A DNA stretch of 33,857 nt from a virus, in IMG/VR virus record IMGVR_UViG_3300030102_002467, positions 1-33,857 of that record. One strand, written 5' to 3'. The position numbers and the translations under genes were made by a program. The notes beneath the pieces are model-generated. The model ran no database searches, was not told where the DNA came from, and saw only the letters and a list, made by a program, of their open reading frames with translations. Of this stretch, positions 16,687 to 25,036 are shown piece after piece (positions within the stretch are counted from its first letter, which is position 1; every line of letters starts with the position of its first letter).

Positions 16687-17108
16687 TACATTAACCTCGC
16701 ATAACGAATATAGTCTGTGCCATCTGGCCCATACTTTTTCATAATACCCTCTTTTTGGAATCCAAGCCACTGTGCATATCTATTTGCTGTAAGGTCTAAT
16801 ACAGACACGCTTGCTTGAATCCTAAACAACTTATGCTCTTCCTGTATGTGCTGAAACAGCATATCAGTATATCTAGCAACAGTCTTAGGCTTGTTGTAGC
16901 CCTCTTTTCCTACTAACAACCATGCTTCCCCCACTCCTTCCCACATTGGATGTACGCCCCCTGTAGCTAACACTACATCACCATCCATGCCTGTGTAACC
17001 AATTACATCTTTACTTGCACCCAAAGATTCTTTGCCGCTGCTTGTCATATCAAACAGAAGGTTGATCTTGTACAGATGTTCTTTCTTAAATGGTATTATC
17101 TTAGGCAT
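16686..17108 (-). CDS. GNAT-fold protein, T7 gp13-like internal virion protein A (140 aa)
   Basis: ATG at 17108 overlaps the tail tubular B stop; a TTG at 17111 would add one residue. The sequence has the GNAT acyltransferase layout: a VLATGGVHPMWEGVGEAWLLVG beta core, a central helix and the C-terminal NRYAQWLGFQKEGIMKKYGPDG motif typical of GNAT proteins (GF-EG). In T7 the matching gene product, gp13, also has a GNAT-like fold and is needed for virion maturation. Position between tail tubular B and gp14 is the same. Whether it still binds acetyl-CoA cannot be read; the usual Q/R-x-x-G-x-G/A loop is not obvious. Confidence 0.82.
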   Translation of the reverse strand: MPKIIPFKKEHLYKINLLFDMTSSGKESLGASKDVIGYTGMDGDVVLATGGVHPMWEGVGEAWLLVGKEGYNKPKTVARYTDMLFQHIQEEHKLFRIQASVSVLDLTANRYAQWLGFQKEGIMKKYGPDGTDYIRYARLM

Positions 17109-19833
17109 CAAAAGTATTTGACCTTCTCATTATTGCTAACACTGTCATTGGCAAAGGCTGTGATTGTCTTATGACCACCTTTGCATCATTATCATATCCC
17201 GATGGAAAACTTATTTCTTTATCGCCGTTAAACAGCGGCACAGCTTCATCCATAGCCATGCTGCTATCTCTAAAAGGCAGTCTATCTAAATCTGTTACTG
17301 ATGGCCCTAGCTCTGCCCCTACCGTGTTGAAGAACCTTGCTGTAACGCCATGTATACGCTTTATTTTACCTTGTGCTACACCGTCTTCTGCACCAGCTTC
17401 TAGCCTAAGTGTTTCTATTGTTGATCTGTAACCAAAGCCAATATGAACTTTTGAGGCAGATCTATCTAGTGTGATCGCACCATTTGTTACTGTTTTATCT
17501 GGATGTGTTGAACCATCAGCCAAAACAGACACAATCTCTCCTTCAAGATGATTTAGACTTGTTATTGATGTTGTCGCTGTACTGTCGTAAGTCAAACCAC
17601 TATCCAAGAAAAAAGCATCTGTTACATCTTCTCCAAACTCTATCGGCTTAAGGAACTCTATGTGTCTCACAGTGCTACCATTAATTTCCCTTTTGACAGA
17701 CATATACACTTGATCTTCTGATCCGCTAGGTATTGCACTTATGCTCTCAACGATTGCTGCCGCCTGATTTGTTGTTGTAAGCCTAGTAGTGTCGGAGCTT
17801 TTAACAGACAAAAGCCCACCAGCCGTAGGGGATGTTTCCTTGATTGTCACAACTGCTGCTGCTGGGTTTTCTACTGTAAAATCTGCATGTGCATTGATGG
17901 CTGTAAAAATATTGTCTGCTGTTACATTGTTTGATGTGTTTGGCCTAAATCCAAGTGATGAAGACGGTGCTGAACTACCAACTGCCTCTGATGTAAATGT
18001 AACAGTTGTGCCATCACTCTTAGTGAATGTGAGCGTTGTGCCTACCGCTATATTGGCAAAGTCGCTTACTGTAACAGTTGCGTGTGCGCTTGTGCCGCCT
18101 ATAGTGTGGTCATGCCAGCCTACAGCATTATTAGCCCTATCGTATGTAAGGCCAATCAAACGTCCATCTGTATGAACAAACCAAAGTATTAGCTCTGGTT
18201 CTTGCTGCCACACCATGTCAGTCAAGCCGCCTTTTGTTATGTGTTCTGCAAGAATCGTAAGATCAATGCCCAACAATCCGTCTGTATCAAGATTAAAGGT
18301 AATTTCTTTTACTTTCTCCTGACCTTTTTGAATAAGTATTGTACTGTTGCCAGCCCTTACAGGACGCACTTCAGAACAGCCAAATGTTGTTTCTCGCAAC
18401 ACATTGACGTTTGTAGGCGAAACAGGCGTTGAGCCTGTGCCACCAGACAAGGTAAACTCTGAACTTGTGGTAAGTATCTGTAGAAATCTTGCTGGTAATA
18501 AATGCCTGATGACGTTTACTTTATCAGATGCAATCGTAAAGTTTACTGCCGAATCATCTAGCGTGCCTGGGGTATGGTTCTCAAAGTCAGCACTTACTGA
18601 GCCAAATATTGTCTGTGGCTGTCCTGTAGTGCCAGCAAAGTATAGACGCTGCTCGTAAAAACCAACCGCCTTTGGAAACGCCTGATCTCCACCAAAAGCA
18701 CCTAATGACCACTTTGTTGTTGTATTGCCGCCTCCAACTACACTAGCTGGCAACACACCATCTTCGTTTTTAAACAGTGCTGTAACCTCTGTTGCGCTTG
18801 TAAAGTTAGTAATTTTTACAAACCCTGACCCACTATGCTGAAACTCCCATGTGATTGAGCCATAAGTTTCTGAACCAGATAAATGTACAGGTGGGCTAGT
18901 ACCACTGGATTGTGATCCGGAATTGGTTTTTTTGTAAACATTATCACCCTGACGCACTAAATCATTTTGGGCATAACTTGTGCTTGCCGCCCATGCGTCA
19001 TGCTCTACCTCGATGACCTCTCTAAACCGTATAAGTCTTCCTACATCTGCTGACGCAAATAAATCTGCTGATGCTGTAATAGTCACACTGCCAGTATTTG
19101 CAGAAGAAGACAAAGTTGTGTCAGTTATATTCTCATCAAGGTATGGGCCATCTGTAAAATCTATGTCAGCAAGTGTAAAACTTGTTGCTGTCGTTCTTGT
19201 CAGCTTTGCTGGCTCATGGCTTTTGTGTGCAAGAAACAAAACATCTGCTGATTGAGCATGAGTAATTTCAAATATATCTGTAACACTGTAAGTGGTTGTA
19301 ACCTCTACTATCTTGCCAACTGTGCCGCCACTTGTGTATGTGGTAAACGCACTGCTGTTGATGCCTGACAACTCAAAGGTATTCGTTGTTTTGTTTGCTA
19401 CAGTAAACTCAAGATTGTTTACCTCTGTCATACCAGCAACAGACTTAATAAACACCCTGTCACCATCACTCAAGCCATGTGAGTTTGCAGTGACCACTGC
19501 TGGGTTTGCTTTTGTGATTGCAGTTATGTTAGTGGTTGCTTCTGTAAGTATGCCACCATCTTTGTAGAATCTTATGTAGGTTGCACCAAACTCAAGCACA
19601 TAAGCCTGCTCATCGCTAAACTCAAAGTTGATGAGCCTTACCTTACCACCGTCTTTTGAGCGTCCAGCAAAGAAAGAACCCGGCCTTCTAGTCACGCCGC
19701 CAGAAGGGAAGCCCATCATATTATTTACTGTTTGTGCTGCCTCGTTATATTTCTGAAGATCTATCCTACCTTCAAGTTTAGGCGATATCTCCCCAGCCCG
19801 AAAGTTGGTGATGATGGTAGAAACTCTTGCCAT
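17101..19833 (-). CDS. Tail tubular protein B / tail nozzle (910 aa)
   Basis: The N-terminus carries the hallmark of T7 gp12-type and related stabilising tail proteins: TNFRAGEISPKLEGRIDLQKY, then NNMMGFPSGGVTRRPGSFF, followed by RLINFEFSDEQAYVLEFG. The middle is long and beta-rich with Thr/Ser repeats and a FLAHKSHEPAKLTR element, and the second half contains the typical AFPKAVGFYEQRLYFAGT motif with a later FPSGYDND near the end. It forms the lower tail tube or nozzle under the gatekeeper (tail tubular A), whose gene lies just upstream. T7 gp12 is 794 aa; the extra length is mostly inserted beta domains. Confidence 0.93.
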   Translation of the reverse strand: MARVSTIITNFRAGEISPKLEGRIDLQKYNEAAQTVNNMMGFPSGGVTRRPGSFFAGRSKDGGKVRLINFEFSDEQAYVLEFGATYIRFYKDGGILTEATTNITAITKANPAVVTANSHGLSDGDRVFIKSVAGMTEVNNLEFTVANKTTNTFELSGINSSAFTTYTSGGTVGKIVEVTTTYSVTDIFEITHAQSADVLFLAHKSHEPAKLTRTTATSFTLADIDFTDGPYLDENITDTTLSSSANTGSVTITASADLFASADVGRLIRFREVIEVEHDAWAASTSYAQNDLVRQGDNVYKKTNSGSQSSGTSPPVHLSGSETYGSITWEFQHSGSGFVKITNFTSATEVTALFKNEDGVLPASVVGGGNTTTKWSLGAFGGDQAFPKAVGFYEQRLYFAGTTGQPQTIFGSVSADFENHTPGTLDDSAVNFTIASDKVNVIRHLLPARFLQILTTSSEFTLSGGTGSTPVSPTNVNVLRETTFGCSEVRPVRAGNSTILIQKGQEKVKEITFNLDTDGLLGIDLTILAEHITKGGLTDMVWQQEPELILWFVHTDGRLIGLTYDRANNAVGWHDHTIGGTSAHATVTVSDFANIAVGTTLTFTKSDGTTVTFTSEAVGSSAPSSSLGFRPNTSNNVTADNIFTAINAHADFTVENPAAAVVTIKETSPTAGGLLSVKSSDTTRLTTTNQAAAIVESISAIPSGSEDQVYMSVKREINGSTVRHIEFLKPIEFGEDVTDAFFLDSGLTYDSTATTSITSLNHLEGEIVSVLADGSTHPDKTVTNGAITLDRSASKVHIGFGYRSTIETLRLEAGAEDGVAQGKIKRIHGVTARFFNTVGAELGPSVTDLDRLPFRDSSMAMDEAVPLFNGDKEISFPSGYDNDAKVVIRQSQPLPMTVLAIMRRSNTFDA

Positions 19834-19835
19834 GC

Positions 19836-20432
19836 TTACAACCTGATGTTCGTAAAGTCATCTGCTTGTGGCTGCTCTGGGAAGCCTTCCATACTGTCAA
19901 CACCCTTTGCCTCTTTCAAGCGGTCTTCGTAGATTGCTATCATGCCCTGAGATACGCTGTTGCTACCTGTAATGTTGTAGGCTATCTCTGCTGCTAATCT
20001 TGCGGATATGGCCTTATTTAGAAGGCTGTCATACTGTTCTGTGTCTGTTACACGACCTATGTAGATAATATTACAAGTGCCTTCGTTAGATAAAACTTTA
20101 CGACCCTCTATCTTGAACATGACGTTGCTGTCATAAGCTGCAACATCGTTGTTTACATTGCTATTCCAGAAGGACAGCACACGCAAACAGAAAGGATCTG
20201 TAGGCAAAGAATATTGAAATGAAAAGCCGAAAGCTGGCGTATCTGTGTCTTTTGCTAAAGCTCTTCTGGTGATTGCTATATTCCAAGGATGTGAGCGTAA
20301 AACAGCATCCCTGACATCGTCAAAGTTGCCATTGCATAATCTAGCTTCTTTTGAGTTTTCTGTAAGAGATGTGATGTTTGCAGCACCCAGAAGATCCAAA
20401 GCTCTGTTACATAAATCTACAACTGATGCCAT
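19836..20432 (-). CDS. Tail tubular protein A / gatekeeper (198 aa)
   Basis: The sequence begins ASVVDLCNRALDLLGAANI, then ARLCNGNFDDVRDAVLRSHPWNIAITRRAL, and contains FQYSLPTDPFCLRVL, the established signature of T7 gp11-like proteins. These form the ring between portal and tail nozzle. Length is the same as T7 gp11 (196 aa). The C-terminal third has the helix AISARLAAEIAYNITGSNS, also typical. It is three bases upstream of the tail tubular B gene. Confidence 0.93.
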   Translation of the reverse strand: MASVVDLCNRALDLLGAANITSLTENSKEARLCNGNFDDVRDAVLRSHPWNIAITRRALAKDTDTPAFGFSFQYSLPTDPFCLRVLSFWNSNVNNDVAAYDSNVMFKIEGRKVLSNEGTCNIIYIGRVTDTEQYDSLLNKAISARLAAEIAYNITGSNSVSQGMIAIYEDRLKEAKGVDSMEGFPEQPQADDFTNIRL

Positions 20433-20459
20433 AGCAAAAACCTTTTACAATAAGGTGAA

Positions 20460-20498
20460 TGGGCAACCAACTAGGATTGGCGTTGCGTCAGCTGCCCA
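20460..20498 (-). terminator. Hairpin in the gap before tail tubular A (possible attenuator or processing site)
   Basis: TGGGCA (20460-20465) pairs with TGCCCA (20493-20498), and CCAA/TTGG inside it (20467-20470, 20477-20480) can pair again. It lies in the only gap of more than 70 bases within the structural genes, just after the decoration-like gene. There is no T-run on the minus strand, so it is not a full intrinsic terminator. A partial stop or an RNA-end stabiliser separating highly expressed capsid genes from tail genes is plausible. Confidence 0.35.
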
Positions 20499-20505
20499 AA
20501 CATTC

Positions 20506-20988
20506 TTAGTTTACAACGTAGTGAATAATGAACGACATATCACCGCCAGTGCCACCAGTGGCATTGAATGTTGCGGCTATGTAGTAATACCCACCTGGAT
20601 CGGATGACTCTCCAGCATTTGTGAAGAGTTTTGCACCAATCGTGTTGATGTCTGCTGCCTCTGTCCTCAGATCAGCTACGGCTGTTGTGCCGTCTGCTAC
20701 TGATGTTGCAAAGAAGTCTTCGTCAACAACAGTACCGTCTGTCTGATAGATGCCAACATTAAACGTACAGCTACCACCCAAAGCATCTGCTGCAACCTGT
20801 ATGGCTGTAATAGATGCGTTACTTGGGATAGGTGCTAACATGACAATATCATTGTCTGTGCTATCACCAGCAGCTAACGCAATAGTACCTTGAGCAACAC
20901 GCAAAACACCGTGTAGCTCTTGGCTATCGTTGGCAACCTGTGGAGAGGCTTCAAAATTAGCTACAAGATCTGAATTTTTCGTAGTCAT
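20506..20988 (-). CDS. Probable head decoration or structural protein (160 aa)
   Basis: It lies between major capsid and tail tubular A and has a Shine-Dalgarno GGAG nine bases before ATG 20988. The product is acidic, rich in Ala/Thr/Gly/Asp, low in Lys, with many predicted beta strands (GVLRVAQGTIALAAGDS, SCTFNVGIYQTDGTVVDEDF, GGYYYIAATFNATGG). Such proteins next to the capsid gene in marine podoviruses are usually head fibres or decoration proteins, and the composition fits. No specific family was recognised, so the role rests on order and composition. Confidence 0.75.
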   Translation of the reverse strand: MTTKNSDLVANFEASPQVANDSQELHGVLRVAQGTIALAAGDSTDNDIVMLAPIPSNASITAIQVAADALGGSCTFNVGIYQTDGTVVDEDFFATSVADGTTAVADLRTEAADINTIGAKLFTNAGESSDPGGYYYIAATFNATGGTGGDMSFIIHYVVN

Positions 20989-21001
20989 AATTTACCACTC
21001 C

Positions 21002-21865
21002 TTATGCTGATTCGTCACAGTCAATCTGGACAACTTTTTCTTCTTCCATGCGAGTGGAGCCGATGCTCATGCAATAGTAGACTTGTGTTGCGTAACCCTT
21101 ATCGGAACGCTCGTCTATTCTTGCCATTACATCTTTACCAATCGCCAGAGCAAGACCATCCTCTGCCCATGCAAAACATGAACGGATGTTGCCAGCTTTT
21201 GACAAACGATTTGATACGATGAAGGTAAAGCCCATGAACTGGTTTACCTCACCTTGGACTAACGCTTTGACCGTGTTGAAGTCGCTGCTTGTGACGTTTG
21301 TGTCACCTAACAGTGCTTCAATCTGATCTGGGCCAACAGCGATATAGCGTGGTATTGACGGATCAACTGACGCAAGATCTAAGGTCTTTTTTGCAGTCCT
21401 TAGTTTTGCAACAGTCAAGTCAGCACTACCATCAGCAATTTGCTGACCGGCAGGAAGCGCAGTTGATGTGCTGCCTGTCTCACCAGTAAATGCCGTGCCT
21501 AAAGCTGCTGAGATGATTTCATCGTCCATCGCTCTACCCAATGCAAAAGCAGCCGCCTGTGCATAAGCCGATGTCGGGTCAATCAACATACGAACTTTAT
21601 CCTGCTCATCAATCAGATCAGCATATTCGTAGTCTACAAGGGTCACACGCCGCCTTGCATGGGGTGTGTCGATCTGGGGAGTGTCGGCATGTCTCGTTGT
21701 ACGCTTCTGCGCTGTTGCCTTGCCCACCTGATCAAAGAAAGCATTTTTGCCCTGCATACTTTCTACACGCACAGCATCACGCAAAAGAGAACCTTTTTGC
21801 TGTGATAGCATCTGCACGTTTGCAGAGTATTGCTGGACAAATGCCGTGGTTACTTCGATAGACAT
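21002..21865 (-). CDS. Major capsid protein (287 aa)
   Basis: It is encoded downstream of portal and scaffold as expected for a podovirus and has the strongest ribosome-binding site of the window (AAAAGGAGA at 21871-21879). The sequence has the pattern of a HK97-fold capsid family frequent in marine T7-like phages: SIEVTTAFVQQYSANVQML, then QGKNAFFDQVGKATAQKR, RRVTLVDYEYADLIDEQDKVRMLIDP and FALGRAMDDEIISAALG, plus the late GFTFIVSNRL and RMEEEKVVQIDCDE. The length is shorter than T7 gp10A (345 aa), as is common in this group. A separate scaffold gene is present at 22119. Confidence 0.93.
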   Translation of the reverse strand: MSIEVTTAFVQQYSANVQMLSQQKGSLLRDAVRVESMQGKNAFFDQVGKATAQKRTTRHADTPQIDTPHARRRVTLVDYEYADLIDEQDKVRMLIDPTSAYAQAAAFALGRAMDDEIISAALGTAFTGETGSTSTALPAGQQIADGSADLTVAKLRTAKKTLDLASVDPSIPRYIAVGPDQIEALLGDTNVTSSDFNTVKALVQGEVNQFMGFTFIVSNRLSKAGNIRSCFAWAEDGLALAIGKDVMARIDERSDKGYATQVYYCMSIGSTRMEEEKVVQIDCDESA

Positions 21866-21870
21866 CTCTG

Positions 21871-21879
21871 TCTCCTTTT
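21871..21879 (-). promoter_or_regulatory. Strong Shine-Dalgarno of the major capsid gene
   Basis: On the minus strand AAAAGGAGA lies five bases before ATG 21865, the closest match to the AAGGAG consensus among the late genes. Most other late genes are started by overlap coupling. A strong site here fits the high copy number needed for the capsid protein and fixes the start. Confidence 0.8.
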
Positions 21880-21907
21880 ACCAAGTTACATTTGATTTTG
21901 CAGATTG

Positions 21908-22126
21908 CTACCCGATAGCTCGGACACTCCTAGAATTTTTGGCCTTCTTGTGGCCTTCGTCTTTCCGATTGTCATCAGGACGAGTTTCCTCGCTCCCCTG
22001 CATTACCCACTCATAGTACAAGTCTGCAAGTAGGTGTGGTTGGAGTATATCACGACTTTTACCATTTTCAACAGCAAGTCTTAAACACTCCAACCTAATT
22101 TCTTTTTTTGTCAAACCTTCATCCAT
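21908..22126 (-). CDS. Small hypothetical protein between scaffold and capsid (72 aa)
   Basis: ATG at 22126 overlaps the end of the scaffold gene by eight bases. The sequence has a helical N-terminal half (KKEIRLECLRLAVENGKSRD), a short DLYYEWVMQ segment and a charged, disordered C-terminus. I have seen the KEIRLECLRLA pattern in small proteins of other marine podoviruses next to the capsid gene. No catalytic motif or membrane segment is present. Role unknown; head assembly is suggested by position only. Confidence 0.72.
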   Translation of the reverse strand: MDEGLTKKEIRLECLRLAVENGKSRDILQPHLLADLYYEWVMQGSEETRPDDNRKDEGHKKAKNSRSVRAIG

Positions 22127-22964
22127 GTATGACTTCCATTAACTCTTGCACCCGATTAACCGCCCTGTCTCTCGCAAGGGCATCTCTGCTGGTGTAATCT
22201 GGGCCTCGCATGATTGCATCTACTTCAGCTTGCGCTGTCTGCTTTGTCATGTGATTTACCTGTGAGCTTTCCTTTACTGTATCTTCACTTGTTACAGACT
22301 GTTTGAACTCTGCAAACTTTGCAAATGTCTTGATAAACTCTGGATGATCTCCCAAGTTTGTGCCATCTGCCAAAGCGATATTTGTAATAGATTCAACGTC
22401 AGAAAATTCTTTAGCTACAGCTTTTGCTCTCTCCACATTCTGCTCATAAGCAGAACCCCACTCAGCTTTAAGTGCCGCAACAGAATCTACTTGCGCCTGA
22501 TGTTTTACATCTGCATCTGCTTGCACAGATTTTTCAACAGCACCCTTGTAGTATTCAAGAATGGCACTAGCAGCAGATGGGGTCAGACGATTTTTGTGAG
22601 CTATCTCTGAAAACTCTTTTGCTACATCTTCTGTGACTATCTGACCATCTACAGGTATTTCATATCCTGTTGCTGCTTCTGGTCTGCCAAGTCTGTCAGC
22701 AATCCTATCTAAATCCTCATCTGTAGGATTGGCTGGCAATGGCAACTTGTCTGCCCCCAGTAACTTAGACTGATTGACGTATGACCTTGCTAGGTTTGGT
22801 ATATCTTTAATAGGTGAAAGACTTGGATGCTCTCGCAAGTCCTCTGGTATCATGTTCAAAAACTCGTTACCAGACCCACCTGACGCTACCTCTGCTGGCG
22901 TTTCTACCGCTGGTGCAGAGTTTGCCTCTGGCTGGGCTACCTGTTCGGCGTTTTCTAATGACAT
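22119..22964 (-). CDS. Capsid scaffolding protein (281 aa)
   Basis: Acidic N-terminus rich in Ala/Pro/Glu, then FLNMIPEDLREHPSLSPIKDIPNLARSYV, the pattern commonly found at the start of podovirus scaffolds, followed by LGRPEAATGYEIP and a long helical, Lys/Ala/Glu-rich region ending in a basic helix. The order portal, Bbp19-like, scaffold, small protein, capsid agrees. It directs capsid shell assembly and is lost from the mature head. The start overlaps the upstream stop as TAATG. Confidence 0.9.
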   Translation of the reverse strand: MSLENAEQVAQPEANSAPAVETPAEVASGGSGNEFLNMIPEDLREHPSLSPIKDIPNLARSYVNQSKLLGADKLPLPANPTDEDLDRIADRLGRPEAATGYEIPVDGQIVTEDVAKEFSEIAHKNRLTPSAASAILEYYKGAVEKSVQADADVKHQAQVDSVAALKAEWGSAYEQNVERAKAVAKEFSDVESITNIALADGTNLGDHPEFIKTFAKFAEFKQSVTSEDTVKESSQVNHMTKQTAQAEVDAIMRGPDYTSRDALARDRAVNRVQELMEVIHG

Positions 22965-23170
22965 TATTGCTCCTCTCTCATCATGTTGTAAACGTGAAGA
23001 ATGACTGCTCTTTTGCCCTCTTCATAAGCTGTTGCGTTGGCATCGCCAGCAACGTAACTAGGCGTTCTAAAGTTACACCTAGCCTCCAGATCAGCCAGAA
23101 CTTTACTTCCGCTGTCTGTATTAAATGTTTGTTTATACAGGTCTTTTAGTTTGTCTATCTGTTGGTTCAC
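22964..23170 (-). CDS. Bbp19-like small phage protein (68 aa)
   Basis: Starts with GTG at 23170, overlapping the portal stop as GTGA. The sequence shows LYKQTFNTDSGSKVLADLEARC, then the A-AYEEGKRAVILHVYNMM pattern typical of the Bbp19-like family (named from a Bordetella phage), short proteins found beside portal and scaffold genes in many podoviruses. The function is not known; a link to head assembly is inferred from the constant position. The non-ATG start with no clear Shine-Dalgarno suggests translation depends on the upstream portal gene. Confidence 0.85.
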   Translation of the reverse strand: MNQQIDKLKDLYKQTFNTDSGSKVLADLEARCNFRTPSYVAGDANATAYEEGKRAVILHVYNMMREEQ

Positions 23171-24759
23171 TTGCTTATCATTCTGCTAGCCTGTGCAAGC
23201 TGTGCTACATTCTGCACATCTTCAGAATCTTGCATGGCTTCTGCCTGTCTTGCTTGCTCTTCTGCCCTTGCCTGTCTTGTTTGTTGTATTTCTGCTTGTG
23301 ACCTTAGTGTTGTTTTTGGAACGCCAAGAGATTCTGTAACGTGCCTTACCAATCCATCTGGGTCTATGTGGTCACCCACAGGCAGTGATTGCGCCAGTGG
23401 CATAAGTATTTCCAACGCCTTCATTGTGCTGTTGAGGCCGCTTGACTTCTGCGCACGAGCCAGTGGTGATACATATTCTATATCCACATCACGCCCCTGT
23501 AGTATTTCTGGTGCTTGTTGTAACATATCTGCTCTAAGCATTAGGGCAAACACACGATCTATGAGTGGACGCAGCATTTCATTCTTAAGGCGGTCTAAGG
23601 CTGGGCCTATCACTCTCATCTGTTCTTGCTGACGCTGCACTACTTCTGTTGCAGTCATGTTTGGCCCACCGCCCGTAAGAAGCTGGTCTACATAAAACGC
23701 TGACCTGATAGCTTCTCTGCGCTGTTGCTCCATATTCAAACCGATAGGGATGTTTGCGCCTGTGTTTAGCGGTGTGATGGTATCTCTTGTACCACTTCTA
23801 AAGAAGTTCAATCCCCCTGGCTGTGTCCGGATTGGGAGGAGGAATCCATCATCAGGAACAAGTAGAGGAGGGTCTATTTGTTTCTGAGCAGCTTGTATGA
23901 TGGTTTTAGACATAAGATTTAGCATCTTTACGTCAGGCAACGCCACCATAGCAGGGGAACGCCCCATTATCTCACCTGTTGCCTTCAAAAACCGTGGGAC
24001 AATGTAAGGGAACTCTTGGAAGCCACTCTCTGACAACATAGAAGATGATTCCATATCTATATAAATAGATGCGAAAGGCATATTCTTATTGTCTATCTTT
24101 TCTGAATCTCTGTCCTCTCTAGGCATAACAATATGAAGCAACTCGATGTCTTCATCTGGTTTGTCTTGAAACTTCTTCATGATGTATTCAGTTACATTCT
24201 CCTGCCCAAACCTTTGCACAACTTGTCGTGCTGGGCTTTTGTATGATCTGAATACTGTATCAACTATGCCAAACTGGTTTTCCTGTACATAAAACTCTGA
24301 GATGTGTCTTGTGCTAAAACGTAAAGCACCTTCTTCCATCTCAACAAACATGCAACCTGTGCCAAACACAACAAGGTCTACATACATCTCATGCACTTCA
24401 GTGCCAAAGTTTGACTGATTAAAGGCTCTCATCATACGCATACTGGTATCTTGCAGCCATTCTTTTACATCATCATCCCTGCCTAAGTTTTCTTCTTTAA
24501 GGTCAAGGTGAAACCAAGGCATAGCCCCACTGGTCAACATACCGTGTAAGCTAGATGACAACAGGTCTACAGCTTGCAACGCTGTGCTGTCAAAGATAAG
24601 CTCCATGCGCTTATCTCCCCTAGAGCGACTTTTAACAACGTCAGCTTTTCTAGGGAGCATAAAGTCAGCCAACTCTTGATAGTGACTGTTCCAGTTGTCT
24701 CTTTGCGTTTTAACATGCTCGTATCTGCTGACAAGAGCCTTGGTAAAGTTTTTGTCCAT
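23167..24759 (-). CDS. Portal / head-to-tail connector protein (530 aa)
   Basis: The 12-subunit portal forms the DNA entry vertex and docks terminase and tail. The N-terminus has RYEHVKTQRDNWNSHYQELADFMLPRKA, then IFDSTALQAVDLLSSSLHGMLTSGAMPWFHL, the signature of the T7 gp8-type head-tail connector family. Later elements FGTGCMFVEME, FPYIVPRFLKATGEIMGRSP and the MTATEVVQRQQEQMRVIGPALDRL stem helix also match. The length (530) is close to T7 gp8 (536). It sits between terminase and scaffold. Confidence 0.95.
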   Translation of the reverse strand: MDKNFTKALVSRYEHVKTQRDNWNSHYQELADFMLPRKADVVKSRSRGDKRMELIFDSTALQAVDLLSSSLHGMLTSGAMPWFHLDLKEENLGRDDDVKEWLQDTSMRMMRAFNQSNFGTEVHEMYVDLVVFGTGCMFVEMEEGALRFSTRHISEFYVQENQFGIVDTVFRSYKSPARQVVQRFGQENVTEYIMKKFQDKPDEDIELLHIVMPREDRDSEKIDNKNMPFASIYIDMESSSMLSESGFQEFPYIVPRFLKATGEIMGRSPAMVALPDVKMLNLMSKTIIQAAQKQIDPPLLVPDDGFLLPIRTQPGGLNFFRSGTRDTITPLNTGANIPIGLNMEQQRREAIRSAFYVDQLLTGGGPNMTATEVVQRQQEQMRVIGPALDRLKNEMLRPLIDRVFALMLRADMLQQAPEILQGRDVDIEYVSPLARAQKSSGLNSTMKALEILMPLAQSLPVGDHIDPDGLVRHVTESLGVPKTTLRSQAEIQQTRQARAEEQARQAEAMQDSEDVQNVAQLAQASRMISK

Positions 24760-24762
24760 AAC

Positions 24763-24990
24763 CTATCCCAGTATGGTTGGAGTACCGCCGTATGAAGGAG
24801 ATCCTTCACCTTCTACCATGCCGCCAGCAACAATGGTTGACCTACGGCCTCTTTTTCTACGCTGTGTTCTTACTGCCTCATCAGCCATAGCTTCTGCACG
24901 AACTGTGTCTTCTCTGCCCATTTCCATAGGCGGGGGTGGTGGTGGCGGTGCTGGTGGCGGCGTAACTGTCTTAGGTCTTAGGAATGACAT
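24763..24990 (-). CDS. Small Pro-rich protein (75 aa)
   Basis: ATG at 24990 has a good AAGGAG upstream; the stop is three bases before the portal start. Residues 8-21 form a poly-proline tract (TPPPAPPPPPPP), followed by a charged helix and RTQRRKRGRRSTIVAGG, then a Gly/Ser/Pro-rich tail. A short SFLRP start, poly-Pro and an RG-RSTI-AGG element are features I associate with a small protein between terminase and portal in marine podoviruses. It may be a virion linker or terminase accessory; no defined function. Confidence 0.75.
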   Translation of the reverse strand: MSFLRPKTVTPPPAPPPPPPPMEMGREDTVRAEAMADEAVRTQRRKRGRRSTIVAGGMVEGEGSPSYGGTPTILG

Positions 24991-25036
24991 GGCTGTATCT
25001 CCTTGTTTGATGCCATAGTATCACCTTTTTAACTTT

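Noticed and set aside
24763-24990. Poly-proline tract suggesting a low-complexity, non-coding artefact
   Set aside because: The frame has a good Shine-Dalgarno, fits exactly between terminase and portal genes, and has conserved-looking sequence after the tract; kept as a gene.
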